This document shows, piece by piece, positions 15,854 to 22,719 of a stretch of DNA of 54,997 nt. This DNA comes from an uncultured Lachnospiraceae bacterium (GTDB lineage Bacteria > Bacillota > Clostridia > Lachnospirales > Lachnospiraceae). Position 1 is the stretch's first letter; every line of letters begins with the position of its first letter. A program made the position numbers and the translations under genes. The notes under the pieces are model-generated. The model was not told the DNA's origin, searched no databases, and saw only the letters and a list, made by a program, of their open reading frames with translations. The stretch covers positions 1 to 54,997 of the forward strand of contig CANQEL010000016.1 in NCBI GenBank assembly GCA_947594855.1, written 5' to 3'.

Positions 15854-17008
15854 TCACTCTTCTTCCTCTGCCTGATATGTATCTGTCACTATCTCATTTC
15901 CGGTTTTAATGTCGTAAATACTGTACTGTCCGTTATCACTATCGTAAAGCAATATCTTTTCCATATCAGACCATATGACACTTTTGTTAATTCCGATATC
16001 AGCTATATCGCGCACCATATTTCCGTCATAATCAATTACCGTAATCCTGCGCTGCATATCCGAATTTTCAGAAACATATAGTTCATTATCCAGGTAAAGA
16101 TAATTCCTGTCTCTGAATATCAGCGGCATCGTGTTATCATATGTATACATTTCCTTTGCATCATTTCCGCTCTCATCCATTGAGAACACTTTAATATTAT
16201 CATCGCTCCTGAGCATTGAGTATATTCTGTTATCTATGCCCGCAAGCATGGAGTATCCGTCAGGTTCCTTTATCTCCGTTATTTCATCAGTCATGATATC
16301 CAGCCTGTAATCATGGTCGGTTATATTAGCATAATCTGCTTCATCATAACAGCTTGCGGTAAAATATATATTATTTGTGTCTGCAAATAATATATGTATA
16401 AGCGGCTCGTATCCCTCAAAGCTAAACAGCTCTGTCCTTTCTTTTCCGGTAAGCGGTATACGGTATAGAGACTGCTTTCTTTTATTTGAACGGTTATTTT
16501 CCTGCCAGTTGATAACCATATATCCGCATCCTCTGTGAATTATCAACTCATAGCTGCAGGAAGCGTCATTTTCCTCCTCTGTCCTGAACAATTCCCTGAG
16601 TTCAACCTTTTCGCTCCCGTCAGGGCTCAGTCTGTATAATGAGGTTGCCATAAAATCACTTTCGCTTTGCGCAACAGCATATATATAACCGTCATAGGCA
16701 ATTACATCCGTCAGGTTATTAAAATGCGCGCTGCATGAATCATCATTATGCTTACATTCAGGTCTGCTGCAAAGCGGAGCGGCTTTTTTGTTCGCGCAGT
16801 CAATAAAATCTATATTGCCGCTTCCTGCGTTTACAGCATAGAATCCTTTATCGGTATACGCTCCCGATTTTATTACCGTAAACGTCTGCGCATCCTGCTC
16901 AGGTACATAAGAATCTCCATAGTCTGCCTGCTCGTATTTTTTATTTTTGCATGAAACAAGCAAAAGCATAGCAGCAAGCAGCATAAATAGCAATAAATGT
17001 TTTTTCAT
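15854..17008 (-). CDS. Lipoprotein with beta-propeller-like repeats
   Basis: 384 residues from the ATG at 17008, chosen because GGAGGGAGATATACA stands directly in front; an upstream in-frame start has no such site. A lipoprotein signal peptide ends LLLVSCKN (Cys about 20). The motif PLCSRPECKHNDDSCSA (about 75-91) is shared by many clostridial lipoproteins of unknown role. The rest reads as repeated beta blades (DGYIYAV, NNIYFTAS, RNYLYLDNELYV), as in six-bladed propellers. First gene of a two-gene unit with the membrane protein. Confidence 0.7.
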   Translation of the reverse strand: MKKHLLLFMLLAAMLLLVSCKNKKYEQADYGDSYVPEQDAQTFTVIKSGAYTDKGFYAVNAGSGNIDFIDCANKKAAPLCSRPECKHNDDSCSAHFNNLTDVIAYDGYIYAVAQSESDFMATSLYRLSPDGSEKVELRELFRTEEENDASCSYELIIHRGCGYMVINWQENNRSNKRKQSLYRIPLTGKERTELFSFEGYEPLIHILFADTNNIYFTASCYDEADYANITDHDYRLDIMTDEITEIKEPDGYSMLAGIDNRIYSMLRSDDNIKVFSMDESGNDAKEMYTYDNTMPLIFRDRNYLYLDNELYVSENSDMQRRITVIDYDGNMVRDIADIGINKSVIWSDMEKILLYDSDNGQYSIYDIKTGNEIVTDTYQAEEEE

Positions 17009-17065
17009 TGTATATCTCCCTCCATATTTTCTCACGCTATTTGATATTATTAACTATTCAATATT

Positions 17066-17095
17066 ATTATATTACGATGTTTTTATATCTGTCAA
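17066..17095 (-). promoter_or_regulatory. Promoter of the lipoprotein/permease unit
   Basis: On the minus strand TTGACA (17095-17090) and TATAAT (17071-17066) match consensus exactly, with an 18-nt spacer, 58 nt before the start codon. Confidence 0.7.
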
Positions 17096-17115
17096 TTATT
17101 ATTTGTAATTCAATA

Positions 17116-18465
17116 CTATAACTGATTGGCTTTATTATTTGAATCCGAACCAAAGAACATAATATAGTAAATTGGAATATAAATTATTTTTCCCTTTTGC
17201 GTAACTGTTCTTTTGTTAGAAACAACAAACGCTTTTTTTATGTGATAATCCTCATTTTTTACGAATGTATTCAGCGCGCTGTGAACAGCGTAATCCTTGC
17301 CCGATTTTACCTCAATAGGCACAGTGGAAAGACTGTCATAATCATCAATGAGATAATCGACTTCGCCTTTGCTCCGGTTATCATAATAAAACAGCTTATG
17401 ACCATGAGCAATTAACTCGCTTGCAACAACGGTTTCATAAACAGAACCGAGGTTTATGCCTGTTTCGTCGCCAAGAACAGCACGAATATTATTACCGTAT
17501 AGTATGCCTGTGAGAATACCGACATCATTAAGATACAGTTTCAGTAAATTTTTACCTGCGGACTCAAGCAACGGAAAAACGGGGTTTGAGATTGCCTGAA
17601 CATTAAGCGCTATTCCCGCATTTATGAGATATTCAAATTCATTAGCATAATCTTTAAAAGTTTTGCCTTTTTTATTTTCAATGTTCTGTGCAATTACACG
17701 CTTTTTCCTGTTTTCCATATTAGAGGGAATAAGGTCGTAAATCCTGCGGATTTTCAGCTTGTTTTCTTCATCGTATTTTGAAGCATCGACTGCATAATAA
17801 TCGTGAATTTCGCCTTGAATCGCACGGACAGACTGAATGTTCTTTTCAGCAAGATAGGAATTTACTGCGTCAGGCATACCTCCGACAAGTAAAAACTTAC
17901 GGAACAAGTCCATCATTTTATTGTGCATAGGTTCGTCAAGCGCTTCCAGACGTTCAAACTTCTTTTTCATAGATAAAATGGCAATTTCATTCATGCCATT
18001 GGCGTAAAGAAATTCTTCAAAATCAAGAGGAAACATTCTGACCTTACGGATACTTCCCATCGGAACAGAGGTTGTCTGAGAAAGGGCAACGCCGAGTAAT
18101 GAACCGCTTGCAATATAGGTAAACTTATTATCCTGCGACAAAAATTTAAGCAGGGTAAGCAAATGCGGATACGCCTGAATTTCATCAATAAAAATAAGGG
18201 TGTTGTCTTTTTCTTTCATTTTGTTTCCTGCAATCATACTTACCTGAAGATAAAAGTCCTCAACGGTTTTCGTATTTTCAAAAAAGCGGCTGCCAAGAAA
18301 ATCCTCAACCATATTTATTTCAATAAAATTCTCAAACATTTTTTTACCGACATAACGTATTATATATGTTTTGCCAACCTGACGTGCTCCATCGATTAAA
18401 AGGATTTTTTCAGAGTCCGATTTCAGGTGTTCCTCAATAAGCGCTTCTATTTTGCGATATAGCAT
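17116..18465 (-). CDS. AAA (AAA_14) ATPase with C-terminal DUF4143 nuclease-like domain
   Basis: 449 residues. Walker A GARQVGKT at 26-33 and Walker B TLIFIDEIQ near 90 define the AAA_14 domain. The DUF4143 domain follows, with GEVDYLID...VPIEVKSGKDY near 375-400, the D...ExK arrangement of PD-(D/E)xK folds. Such proteins are common and often multicopy in clostridia; their role is not settled. Regulation: a consensus promoter framed by two copies of a 16-bp motif. The last codons lie in the 61-bp repeat that recurs next to the methyltransferase gene. Confidence 0.8.
   Translation of the reverse strand: MLYRKIEALIEEHLKSDSEKILLIDGARQVGKTYIIRYVGKKMFENFIEINMVEDFLGSRFFENTKTVEDFYLQVSMIAGNKMKEKDNTLIFIDEIQAYPHLLTLLKFLSQDNKFTYIASGSLLGVALSQTTSVPMGSIRKVRMFPLDFEEFLYANGMNEIAILSMKKKFERLEALDEPMHNKMMDLFRKFLLVGGMPDAVNSYLAEKNIQSVRAIQGEIHDYYAVDASKYDEENKLKIRRIYDLIPSNMENRKKRVIAQNIENKKGKTFKDYANEFEYLINAGIALNVQAISNPVFPLLESAGKNLLKLYLNDVGILTGILYGNNIRAVLGDETGINLGSVYETVVASELIAHGHKLFYYDNRSKGEVDYLIDDYDSLSTVPIEVKSGKDYAVHSALNTFVKNEDYHIKKAFVVSNKRTVTQKGKIIYIPIYYIMFFGSDSNNKANQL
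17139..17199. repeat. 61-bp direct repeat, copy 2 (within the ATPase gene 3' end)
   Basis: This is the intact source version: it lies inside the ATPase gene, ending 23 nt before its last base. With copy 1 at 13705 it encloses about 3.4 kb carrying the membrane protein and the lipoprotein. Recombination between them would delete that block. Confidence 0.85.
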
Positions 18466-18486
18466 AAAAGTACCTCCGTTTAATAT

Positions 18487-18574
18487 TGCAACTTTTCAAA
18501 CTAATTATAGTGCAATATTTCTGACTTTTCAATATTTTTTCAGATTCAGAAATAAATCTGCAACTTTTCAAACT
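18487..18574 (-). promoter_or_regulatory. Promoter of the ATPase gene with paired 16-bp motifs
   Basis: On the minus strand TTGAAA (18532-18527), 17 nt, TATAAT (18509-18504). Two identical 16-bp blocks (plus strand TGCAACTTTTCAAACT) occupy 18487-18502, just past the -10, and 18559-18574, upstream of the -35; a shorter version, TTGAAAAGT, is the -35 itself. This layout suggests a repressor or self-regulation. Otherwise 18466-18602 holds only a small hairpin at 18541-18560. Confidence 0.6.
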
Positions 18575-18602
18575 TAAGCTTATTCAGATACCTTTACACT
18601 AA

Positions 18603-18630
18603 ATCAGGGAACCTTTTACAGTCCCCTGAT
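18603..18630 (-). terminator. Terminator of enolase gene
   Basis: Minus strand ATCAGGGGA and TTCCCTGAT form a 9-bp stem around a 10-nt loop, 38 nt after the enolase stop. The following T-tract is weak. Confidence 0.6.
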
Positions 18631-18667
18631 AACACATATATTATTTTATCAAATACCTTTTCCTGCC

Positions 18668-19969
18668 TTAAAAAGGTGATTTATAGGTTGCGCTGTAATG
18701 AAGCTCTTCCTCTATTCTAAGAAGCATATTGTACTTTGCAACCCTGTCTGTGCGGCATGGCGCGCCTGTTTTTATCTGACCCGAATTAAGCGCAACTGCC
18801 ATATCCGCTATAGTCGTATCTTCTGTTTCCCCGGAACGATGTGAAATTATAGTTCTAAATCCCGCATCATGCGCTGTCCTCACAGCTTCTATCGCCTCGG
18901 TAACGGTACCTATCTGGTTCAGCTTTATAAGAATAGCATTGGCGCATTTATTTCCTATGCCTTTTACAAGACGCTTCGAGTTGGTTACGAACAGATCATC
19001 CCCTACAAGCTGTACTTTATCTCCAAGTTTCACTGTAAGCTTTTTCCAACCGTCCCAGTCTTCTTCATTAAGTCCGTCTTCTATAGATTTAACCGGATAT
19101 TTTTCACATAACTTTTCATACAGTTCTATCATCTCATCAGCGGTACGTGTTACTCCCTTTTCTACTGAATCGCCCTTTTGTTCATTTGGAAAATGATACA
19201 TTCCCGAATCTTTCTGATAAAGCTCGCTTGCCGCTGCATCCATTGCAAACACAATATCTTTTCCGGGTTCATATCCCGCTGCCTTCACTGCATTTGTAAG
19301 GTATTCAAATACCTCAAATGAATCTTTTAAATCAGGGGCAAATCCTCCTTCATCGCCTACTGCCACATCTTTCTTATGGTCGCTCAGTATCTTTTTAAGA
19401 GCATGGTATACTTCAGTTCCCATTCTGAGGCCTTCAGCAAAGGTATCTGCGCCTACCGGCATAATCATAAATTCCTGAAAATCAATTCCATTTGCAGCAT
19501 GTCTTCCACCATTGAGAATATTCATCATAGGAACCGGCATTTTATGAGACTGCGCGCCTCCCAGATACATATATAAAGGCATACCAAGCGCTTCGGCCGC
19601 CGCTTTTGCGCACGCTATTGATACCGCAAGTATCGAATTTGCTCCAAGCCGCTCCTTATTTTCTGTTCCATCAAGACTACACATTACATGGTCAATTAAC
19701 GCCTGTTCAAGCACGTTATGTCCGATAAGGCTTTTCTTTATCTCGGTATTGATGTTCTTAACGGCCTGCCTTACTCCTTTTCCGTTATAACGTTTTTCCT
19801 GTGTATCTCTCAGTTCCGACGCTTCATATTTGCCTGTAGATGCCCCACTTGGCACACTAGCCCTTCCAACATAATAATCATCAACCGTTACTTCTGCCTC
19901 TACAGTAGGATTACCGCGTGAATCGAGTATTTCTCTTCCATGTACATCCGTTATTTTTAAATAATTCAT
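18668..19969 (-). CDS. eno: Enolase (phosphopyruvate hydratase)
   Basis: 433 residues, the full family length. It interconverts 2-phosphoglycerate and phosphoenolpyruvate in glycolysis. Seen: [12 protein letters not shown] (16-27), [10 protein letters not shown] loop (41-50), GANSILAVS (109-117), catalytic Glu207 in VGDEGGF, Mg ligands Asp244, Glu297 (SIEDGL) and Asp324 (GDDLF), catalytic Lys349 ([13 protein letters not shown]) and the signature [17 protein letters not shown] (376-392). All key residues are present. RBS GGAGGTAATTTT before ATG. Single-gene transcript ending in its own hairpin. Confidence 0.97.
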   Translation of the reverse strand: MNYLKITDVHGREILDSRGNPTVEAEVTVDDYYVGRASVPSGASTGKYEASELRDTQEKRYNGKGVRQAVKNINTEIKKSLIGHNVLEQALIDHVMCSLDGTENKERLGANSILAVSIACAKAAAEALGMPLYMYLGGAQSHKMPVPMMNILNGGRHAANGIDFQEFMIMPVGADTFAEGLRMGTEVYHALKKILSDHKKDVAVGDEGGFAPDLKDSFEVFEYLTNAVKAAGYEPGKDIVFAMDAAASELYQKDSGMYHFPNEQKGDSVEKGVTRTADEMIELYEKLCEKYPVKSIEDGLNEEDWDGWKKLTVKLGDKVQLVGDDLFVTNSKRLVKGIGNKCANAILIKLNQIGTVTEAIEAVRTAHDAGFRTIISHRSGETEDTTIADMAVALNSGQIKTGAPCRTDRVAKYNMLLRIEEELHYSATYKSPF

Positions 19970-19997
19970 AAAATTACCTCCATATCCAATTTATATT

Positions 19998-20027
19998 ATT
20001 ATGTGGACGTGAAGATTTTTTATTCAA
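19998..20027 (-). promoter_or_regulatory. Possible enolase promoter
   Basis: Minus strand TTGAAT (20027-20022), 18 nt, CATAAT (20003-19998), 28 nt before the start codon. A moderate match only. Confidence 0.35.
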
Positions 20028-20033
20028 AAGCAT

Positions 20034-20138
20034 TTATTTGCAAAATTTTTTCTGCAAGGTGTATATAATGCCAAAAACGGTAAATAATATTAACAAGCCG
20101 ATAAGAACCTGAATATTCAGTCTTACGGAACACGTCAT
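20034..20138 (-). CDS. Small hydrophobic peptide, type I toxin-like
   Basis: 34 residues: a short polar start (MTCSVRLN), one membrane-spanning stretch (IQVLIGLLILFTVFGIIYTL) and a basic tail (QKKFCK). This is the shape of type I toxins, which sit in the membrane and are silenced by an antisense RNA. The start is chosen at 20138 because AGAGGGGG stands 9 nt before it; a longer frame opening at 20225 has no such site. A large hairpin lies in its leader and a possible antisense transcript runs the other way. No sequence match to a named toxin is claimed. Confidence 0.5.
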   Translation of the reverse strand: MTCSVRLNIQVLIGLLILFTVFGIIYTLQKKFCK

Positions 20139-20253
20139 GGAGTGCGACCCCCTCTTACACGCATGGCGTAACACTAAGGATGAAGTTTTAATACTTAATC
20201 CTCCCCTAAAATAAGCCTCATGCATACTCAGATGCGTGGGGCTTATTATTTGT
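20038..20253 (+). ncRNA. Candidate antisense RNA opposite the small peptide
   Basis: A weak plus-strand promoter (TTGCAA 20038-20043; TATAAT 20064-20069) lies at the 3' end of the peptide gene. A strong hairpin followed by T-rich sequence ends at 20247. A transcript between them, roughly 170 nt, would cover the peptide's coding region and ribosome-binding site. The spacing of 20 nt is long, so the promoter is doubtful. Confidence 0.3.
20210..20247. terminator. 16-bp hairpin, probable terminator on the plus strand
   Basis: AATAAGCC (20210-20217) pairs with GGCTTATT (20240-20247), extended inward by TCATGCAT with ATGCGTGG (two G-T pairs) around a 6-nt loop. On the plus strand ATTTGTT follows. 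On the minus strand it would be part of the leader of the small peptide gene. Confidence 0.6.
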
Positions 20254-20255
20254 TA

Positions 20256-20284
20256 TTGAAACAATATCCAACTTTTGTTAATAT
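20256..20284 (+). promoter_or_regulatory. Promoter of the small membrane protein gene
   Basis: TTGAAA (20256-20261), 17 nt, TAATAT (20279-20284), 35 nt before the start codon at 20319. Confidence 0.5.
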
Positions 20285-20318
20285 GAAAAAAATACTATAT
20301 CAAACCGGAGGTACATAT

Positions 20319-20576
20319 ATGAAAAAAATACTTGCCATAGCAGGAACCGTGTTTCTTTTACTCATATATATAGCAACGCTTATATCTGCAATCTTTACAT
20401 CGCCTTATACTCCGCAGCTATTTAAAGCATGCGTATATGCTACGCTTATTATACCGGTCATATGTTACGGATATATACTTATGTACAGAGTTCTCAAAGC
20501 AAAAGCAAAAGATATGAAATATGACTTTACTCCTGCAGAAGACGAGACTGAAGATTCCGAAAATACAGAAGAATAA
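20319..20576 (+). CDS. Small two-helix membrane protein, unknown function
   Basis: 85 residues from the ATG preceded by CCGGAGGTACATAT. Two hydrophobic helices (ILAIAGTVFLLLIYIATLIS, 4-23; CVYATLIIPVICYGYILMY, 37-55) and an acidic tail (EDETEDSENTEE). It ends 3 nt from the stop of convergent rarA, leaving no room for a terminator. Upstream in-frame codons are open but lack a ribosome-binding site. Not assigned to a family. Confidence 0.7.
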   Translation: MKKILAIAGTVFLLLIYIATLISAIFTSPYTPQLFKACVYATLIIPVICYGYILMYRVLKAKAKDMKYDFTPAEDETEDSENTEE

Positions 20577-20579
20577 AAC

Positions 20580-21905
20580 TTAATCTCCGCTACGTTTGGT
20601 TTTTTTCAGATATTCTTTCTGTACTTTTTCATAACCGTTATCCGAAGGCTCATAAAATATTTTATCTGCATGTTCATCAGGCAGATACTGCTGTTTTACG
20701 TAATGGTTTTCATAACTGTGCGCATATTTATAACCTATACCGTGTCCCAGTTTTTCGGCGCCGCTGTAATGCGAATCCATAAGATATGGCGGTATGGACA
20801 CATTATTATCCTGCGATGCTACGCTCATTGCCTCATCTATTGCCATTATTGCCGAGTTGCTTTTCGGCGCACATGCCACATATGCCGCCGCCTGCGCAAG
20901 TACAATTCTTCCTTCCGGCATACCGAGCCTCTCTACTGCCTGTGATGCAGCCACGGCTACAACAAGCGCATTAGGATCTGCATTTGACACGTCTTCCGCT
21001 GCACATATCATTATCCTTCTCGCAATAAATGCTACATCCTCACCTGCGTTAAGCATACGCGCCAGATAATATACCGCCGCATCCGGATCCGAACCTCTCA
21101 TACTCTTTATAAAGGCTGATATCGTATCATAATGATTATCTCCCTGCCTGTCATATCTTAACACTCTCTTTTGTATACATTCTGAAGCCACGTCAAGCGT
21201 TATGTGTATCTTTCCGTCTTCACGGGGCGTACTTGTAAGCACTCCAAGTTCAACGGCATTAAGCGCATTCCTCGCATCCCCGTTAGCCATGTCTGCAAGA
21301 AAAGAAAGCGCATCATCATCTATTACCGCATTATATATCCCCATCCCATCTTTCTTGTCATTAAGCGCCCTGTTAATCAGTATTTTTATATCATCAACTG
21401 CAAGAGGTTTCAGTTCAAAAAGCTGCGACCTTGACAAAAGAGCCTGATTCACCTCAAAAAACGGATTCTCTGTTGTAGCTCCGATAAGTATTATCGTACC
21501 ATCCTCTACAAACGGAAGAAGATAATCCTGCTGCCCTTTATTAAATCTGTGAATCTCATCCACAAACAGAATAGTTTTTTTACCATACATGCCCAGGTTA
21601 TCCTTCGCTTCTTTAACTACCTCTTCCATGTCCTTTTTTCCCGCTGATGTTGCATTAATCTGCGTAAAAACAGCTTTTGTCGTATTGGCAATAACCTTGG
21701 CAAGAGTGGTCTTGCCGGTGCCTGACGGTCCGTAAAATATTACAGAGCTTAATTTATCGGCCTTGATTGCACGATACAGCAGCTTGTCTTTTCCTATAAT
21801 ATGCTGCTGCCCTACAACGTCTTCAAGAATCTTAGGTCTCATTCGTGATGCAAGAGGCGATTCCTTTTCTTTTTTATTTTCACTTATATAATCAAATAAA
21901 TCCAT
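20580..21905 (-). CDS. rarA: Replication-associated recombination protein A (RarA/MgsA)
   Basis: 441 residues from the ATG at 21905, 9 nt after AGGAG; the ATG at 21914 overlaps that site. A clamp-loader-like AAA ATPase that acts at stalled replication forks. Walker A GPSGTGKT at 59-66, Walker B with LFVDEIHRFNKGQQD, the sensor GATTENP, and the C-terminal MgsA domain (PPYLMDSHYSGAEKLGHG, later YLPDE). Length and order match the family. It is 15 nt behind yigZ and likely shares its transcript. Confidence 0.95.
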   Translation of the reverse strand: MDLFDYISENKKEKESPLASRMRPKILEDVVGQQHIIGKDKLLYRAIKADKLSSVIFYGPSGTGKTTLAKVIANTTKAVFTQINATSAGKKDMEEVVKEAKDNLGMYGKKTILFVDEIHRFNKGQQDYLLPFVEDGTIILIGATTENPFFEVNQALLSRSQLFELKPLAVDDIKILINRALNDKKDGMGIYNAVIDDDALSFLADMANGDARNALNAVELGVLTSTPREDGKIHITLDVASECIQKRVLRYDRQGDNHYDTISAFIKSMRGSDPDAAVYYLARMLNAGEDVAFIARRIMICAAEDVSNADPNALVVAVAASQAVERLGMPEGRIVLAQAAAYVACAPKSNSAIMAIDEAMSVASQDNNVSIPPYLMDSHYSGAEKLGHGIGYKYAHSYENHYVKQQYLPDEHADKIFYEPSDNGYEKVQKEYLKKTKRSGD

Positions 21906-21920
21906 AACCAACATCTCCTG

Positions 21921-22580
21921 TCATTTATCAAATACATGTACATTTCCATCAGCCGTACAGCCATACCACACTTCGCCTTCATTTTGTATACCGGCGGATG
22001 CTGAAGTAGCAGACGTAATCATTTCAATAAATTTATCAATCATATTCTGCTGAACAAGCATTACAAACTCCACCTTATCCCCATATATTATATCATGTAC
22101 TGCTATATCATGCGATGCGGCTGTATACTGTATCTTTCCCATAAATGTATAATCAGCAGTTACCCGTACTTTATATGCCCTGTACTTTTGCATTATATCA
22201 GACGCCTTTATACCTTCTTTTACAGCATCAGTATAAGCCCTTATAAGTCCTCCGGTACCAAGAAGCGTTCCTCCAAAATATCTTGTAACCACTACAAGTA
22301 TATTATATATTTCTTCCCCGCACAGCACATCGAGCATAGGTCTGCCCGCCGTTCCCTGAGGTTCACCGTCATCACTGCATTTTTTAAGAACAGTATCGCC
22401 TTTTATTACGTATGCATAACAATTATGTCTTGCATCCCAGTATTTCTTTTTTACCTGTTCTATAATATTTTCAGCTTCTGCGGTATTTTCTACTGAGAAT
22501 ACACTGGCTATAAACCGTGATTTCTTTACAACTATTTCACCGCTTCCCCCGGCAAAAACCATTTTGTATGAATCCTTCAT
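21921..22580 (-). CDS. yigZ: YigZ/IMPACT (UPF0029) family protein
   Basis: 219 residues from the ATG at 22580, which follows TGGAGGAAAT; the longer frame to 22610 lacks a site. The N-terminal Impact domain is clear: KKSRFIASVFSV, YWDARHNCYAYVI, SDDGEPQGTAGRPMLDVL, VVVTRYFGGTLLGTGGLIRAY. A DUF1949-type C-terminal half follows. The molecular role in bacteria is not settled; the eukaryotic IMPACT relative regulates translation under stress. It sits upstream of rarA. Confidence 0.9.
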   Translation of the reverse strand: MKDSYKMVFAGGSGEIVVKKSRFIASVFSVENTAEAENIIEQVKKKYWDARHNCYAYVIKGDTVLKKCSDDGEPQGTAGRPMLDVLCGEEIYNILVVVTRYFGGTLLGTGGLIRAYTDAVKEGIKASDIMQKYRAYKVRVTADYTFMGKIQYTAASHDIAVHDIIYGDKVEFVMLVQQNMIDKFIEMITSATSASAGIQNEGEVWYGCTADGNVHVFDK

Positions 22581-22643
22581 ATTTCCTCCACAATAAAAAA
22601 TTCCTGCCAAATCTGATTATAAATATAGCATATCACATTCTTA

Positions 22644-22673
22644 TTGGACATAATACTGTTTTTTTGCTATAAT
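22644..22673 (+). promoter_or_regulatory. Promoter of the class A PBP gene
   Basis: TTGGAC (22644-22649), 18 nt, TATAAT (22668-22673), 46 nt before the GTG start. Confidence 0.55.
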
Positions 22674-22719
22674 AATCAATTAATCAGATATCTATTAAGA
22701 TTTATTGGAGGCATTGGTT

